Part shown: positions 63,002 through 64,000 of the stretch, one piece after another
How positions within the stretch are numbered: the first letter of the stretch is position 1
Layout of the letters: each line of letters starts with the position of its first letter
Assembly: GCA_018268075.1 (NCBI GenBank)
Contig: JAFDXH010000248.1
Coordinates: 41,276-105,275, forward strand
Direction of reading: 5' to 3'
From: Bacteroidota bacterium
GTDB taxonomy: Bacteria; Bacteroidota; Bacteroidia; Chitinophagales; Chitinophagaceae
Length of the DNA stretch: 64,000 nucleotides
Notes under the pieces: generated by a model
The model's input: only the letters and a program-made list of their open reading frames with translations
The model's database searches: none
Told to the model about the DNA's origin: nothing
Made by a program: the position numbers and the translations under genes

Positions 63002-64000
63002 ATGAAAAAAATTTTTCTTGCCTTATTGCTGATTTCCCTTTTTTGTTCGCTGGCTCTTTATTTTTATTTCGACTACCATATCGTCATATTAGGCTATCAT
63101 TTTATCGTAATAGGTATCTTGTTTGCCTTGGTGGGTGTAGTGTACCATGGAATTGGTTATGTGAATAATGATCGCTTGAGAATATTTTTCCGCCATTTAA
63201 TATGCATTTCATTTTTTTTCACCCTTGCTGTTTTTTATCTGGTGCTTATAGGTAGCCTGAGTTTTTGGGGAAAGGCCATTGAATGGAGCTTGCTCATTTC
63301 CTACCTATCTTCTTTAAATAGGCTTATCGGTACGCTACCGGTGCAAGGTTGGATGCTATATACCTTCCTTATAATATTTGCCACGGCCATAGCTATTGCT
63401 TATTATTACATTCGACCTAAACAAACTTATACTAAAAGCCATCACTTAAAACGAGATTTAATCTTATGCAGCATAGGGGCAATATTGATGGTAATATTTT
63501 ACCAACCTCTGATAGAGTTTAAGCGAAAAATGCATGCAGCGGACGAGCCTATATTGAGTTTCGTTTTTCCCCGTACCTATCATACTCAGGAAGAGAAAGA
63601 ATTATACTATGGGTTGTTATTAAAAAATGCTGTGAGCGACCGCCCTTGCGAGGAGCAGGTAAAAAAAGAAGGCACGTATTCCACTCAGCGCAATGTGATG
63701 CTGATAATAATAGATGCACTCAGAAGTGATCACCTATCGGCCTATGGCTACGGAAGGCTTACTACTCCTTTTTTGGATAGTATGGTTCGTTCTGGAAATA
63801 TGTTGCGCATACAGCATGCCTTTTCGCCCGCTACCAATACGCTGTCAGGCATTGCCAATCTTTTTTCTTCTAAGGCAATGGAAGATTTTAGCTTCGGAAG
63901 TTTCAGGTTGATGAAGTATATGCAGATGAAGAAATTTACAACGTATGCTTTCCTCACCGGCGCTCATTCCAAATGGTATTGGCTTACTGATATTTACAGG
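63002..64000 (+). CDS. Membrane-anchored sulfatase/phosphoethanolamine-transferase-fold protein, 3' partial
   Basis: Open at the window end; 333 codons visible. The N-terminus has about five membrane helices (roughly 3-20, 28-52, 70-92, 118-140 and 158-176), followed by the periplasmic domain. VMLIIIDALRSDHLSAYGYG (about 231-250) is the first metal-binding motif of alkaline-phosphatase-superfamily sulfatases, and FSPATNTLSGIANLF holds a threonine where lipid-A phosphoethanolamine transferases have their nucleophile, not the sulfatase cysteine. This suggests an EptA/LTA-synthase-like transferase acting on envelope lipids. The rest lies outside the window. Confidence 0.8.
   Translation, partial: MKKIFLALLLISLFCSLALYFYFDYHIVILGYHFIVIGILFALVGVVYHGIGYVNNDRLRIFFRHLICISFFFTLAVFYLVLIGSLSFWGKAIEWSLLISYLSSLNRLIGTLPVQGWMLYTFLIIFATAIAIAYYYIRPKQTYTKSHHLKRDLILCSIGAILMVIFYQPLIEFKRKMHAADEPILSFVFPRTYHTQEEKELYYGLLLKNAVSDRPCEEQVKKEGTYSTQRNVMLIIIDALRSDHLSAYGYGRLTTPFLDSMVRSGNMLRIQHAFSPATNTLSGIANLFSSKAMEDFSFGSFRLMKYMQMKKFTTYAFLTGAHSKWYWLTDIYR

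Noticed and set aside
63714-63957. Short frames on both strands at the window end
   Set aside because: They lie inside the open sulfatase-fold gene that starts at 63002.
1-64000. CRISPR arrays, insertion sequences, prophage, rRNA
   Set aside because: No regularly spaced repeats, transposase, integrase, phage structural genes or rRNA sequence were seen.

Overview
The window looks like one chromosomal stretch of a low-GC Bacteroidota, most likely a Chitinophagaceae-type bacterium. This rests on type IX secretion (T9SS) components and cargo (PorV/PorU2-like pair, PorE-like OmpA protein, a protein ending in a gliding-motility C-terminal domain), on promoters of the Bacteroidota form TAnnTTTG, on the near absence of Shine-Dalgarno sequences, and on alanine-rich tails on L25 and S16. 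No insertion sequence, prophage, CRISPR array or rRNA was seen. The family-level placement is inference.

Layout. 1-16 kb is mostly housekeeping: rpsL-rpsG and fusA (separated by a terminator), ilvE, a small protein that resembles the DNA polymerase III psi subunit overlapping rdgB, a sigma factor with a membrane protein and a thioesterase, aroE, a ComA-type phosphosulfolactate synthase, a TPR protein, yidC, rplY-prs and radC. 16-31 kb holds envelope genes (a helix-hairpin-helix barrel coupled to a PorV/PorQ-like barrel, a PorE-like protein, a DUF4105 membrane protein, a large T9SS cargo protein) mixed with folD, queE, dprA and guaB. 31-42 kb has a GlcD-type flavoprotein, a small coiled-coil secreted protein behind two matched operator-like palindromes, an Rnk/GreA-like protein, sucD, a thyA-folA-methyltransferase-pntAA-pntAB-pntB run, trmD and an S4-domain protein. 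42-50 kb has a DPP IV-type peptidase, a SYLF protein, an unusually short stand-alone DnaE-like polymerase core, a HAD phosphatase, rpsP, ffh and a sugar-kinase-like phosphotransferase. 50-64 kb has tRNA-Gln, divergent cyanophycin synthetase and cyanophycinase, tyrS, a porV/porU2-like T9SS pair, and the start of a membrane-anchored sulfatase/phosphoethanolamine-transferase-fold protein that runs off the window.

How genes work together. thyA and folA form the dTMP/folate cycle, with folD supplying one-carbon units. The three pnt genes form a proton-translocating transhydrogenase that supplies NADPH. cphA and cphB make and degrade a nitrogen-storage polymer. The T9SS genes, the cargo protein and several barrels serve the outer membrane. 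The observations most worth a second look are the 425-residue DnaE-like protein at 45.3-46.6 kb, the psi-like protein at 4.9 kb, and the paired TACGA-N6-TCGTA palindromes at 33.0 kb.
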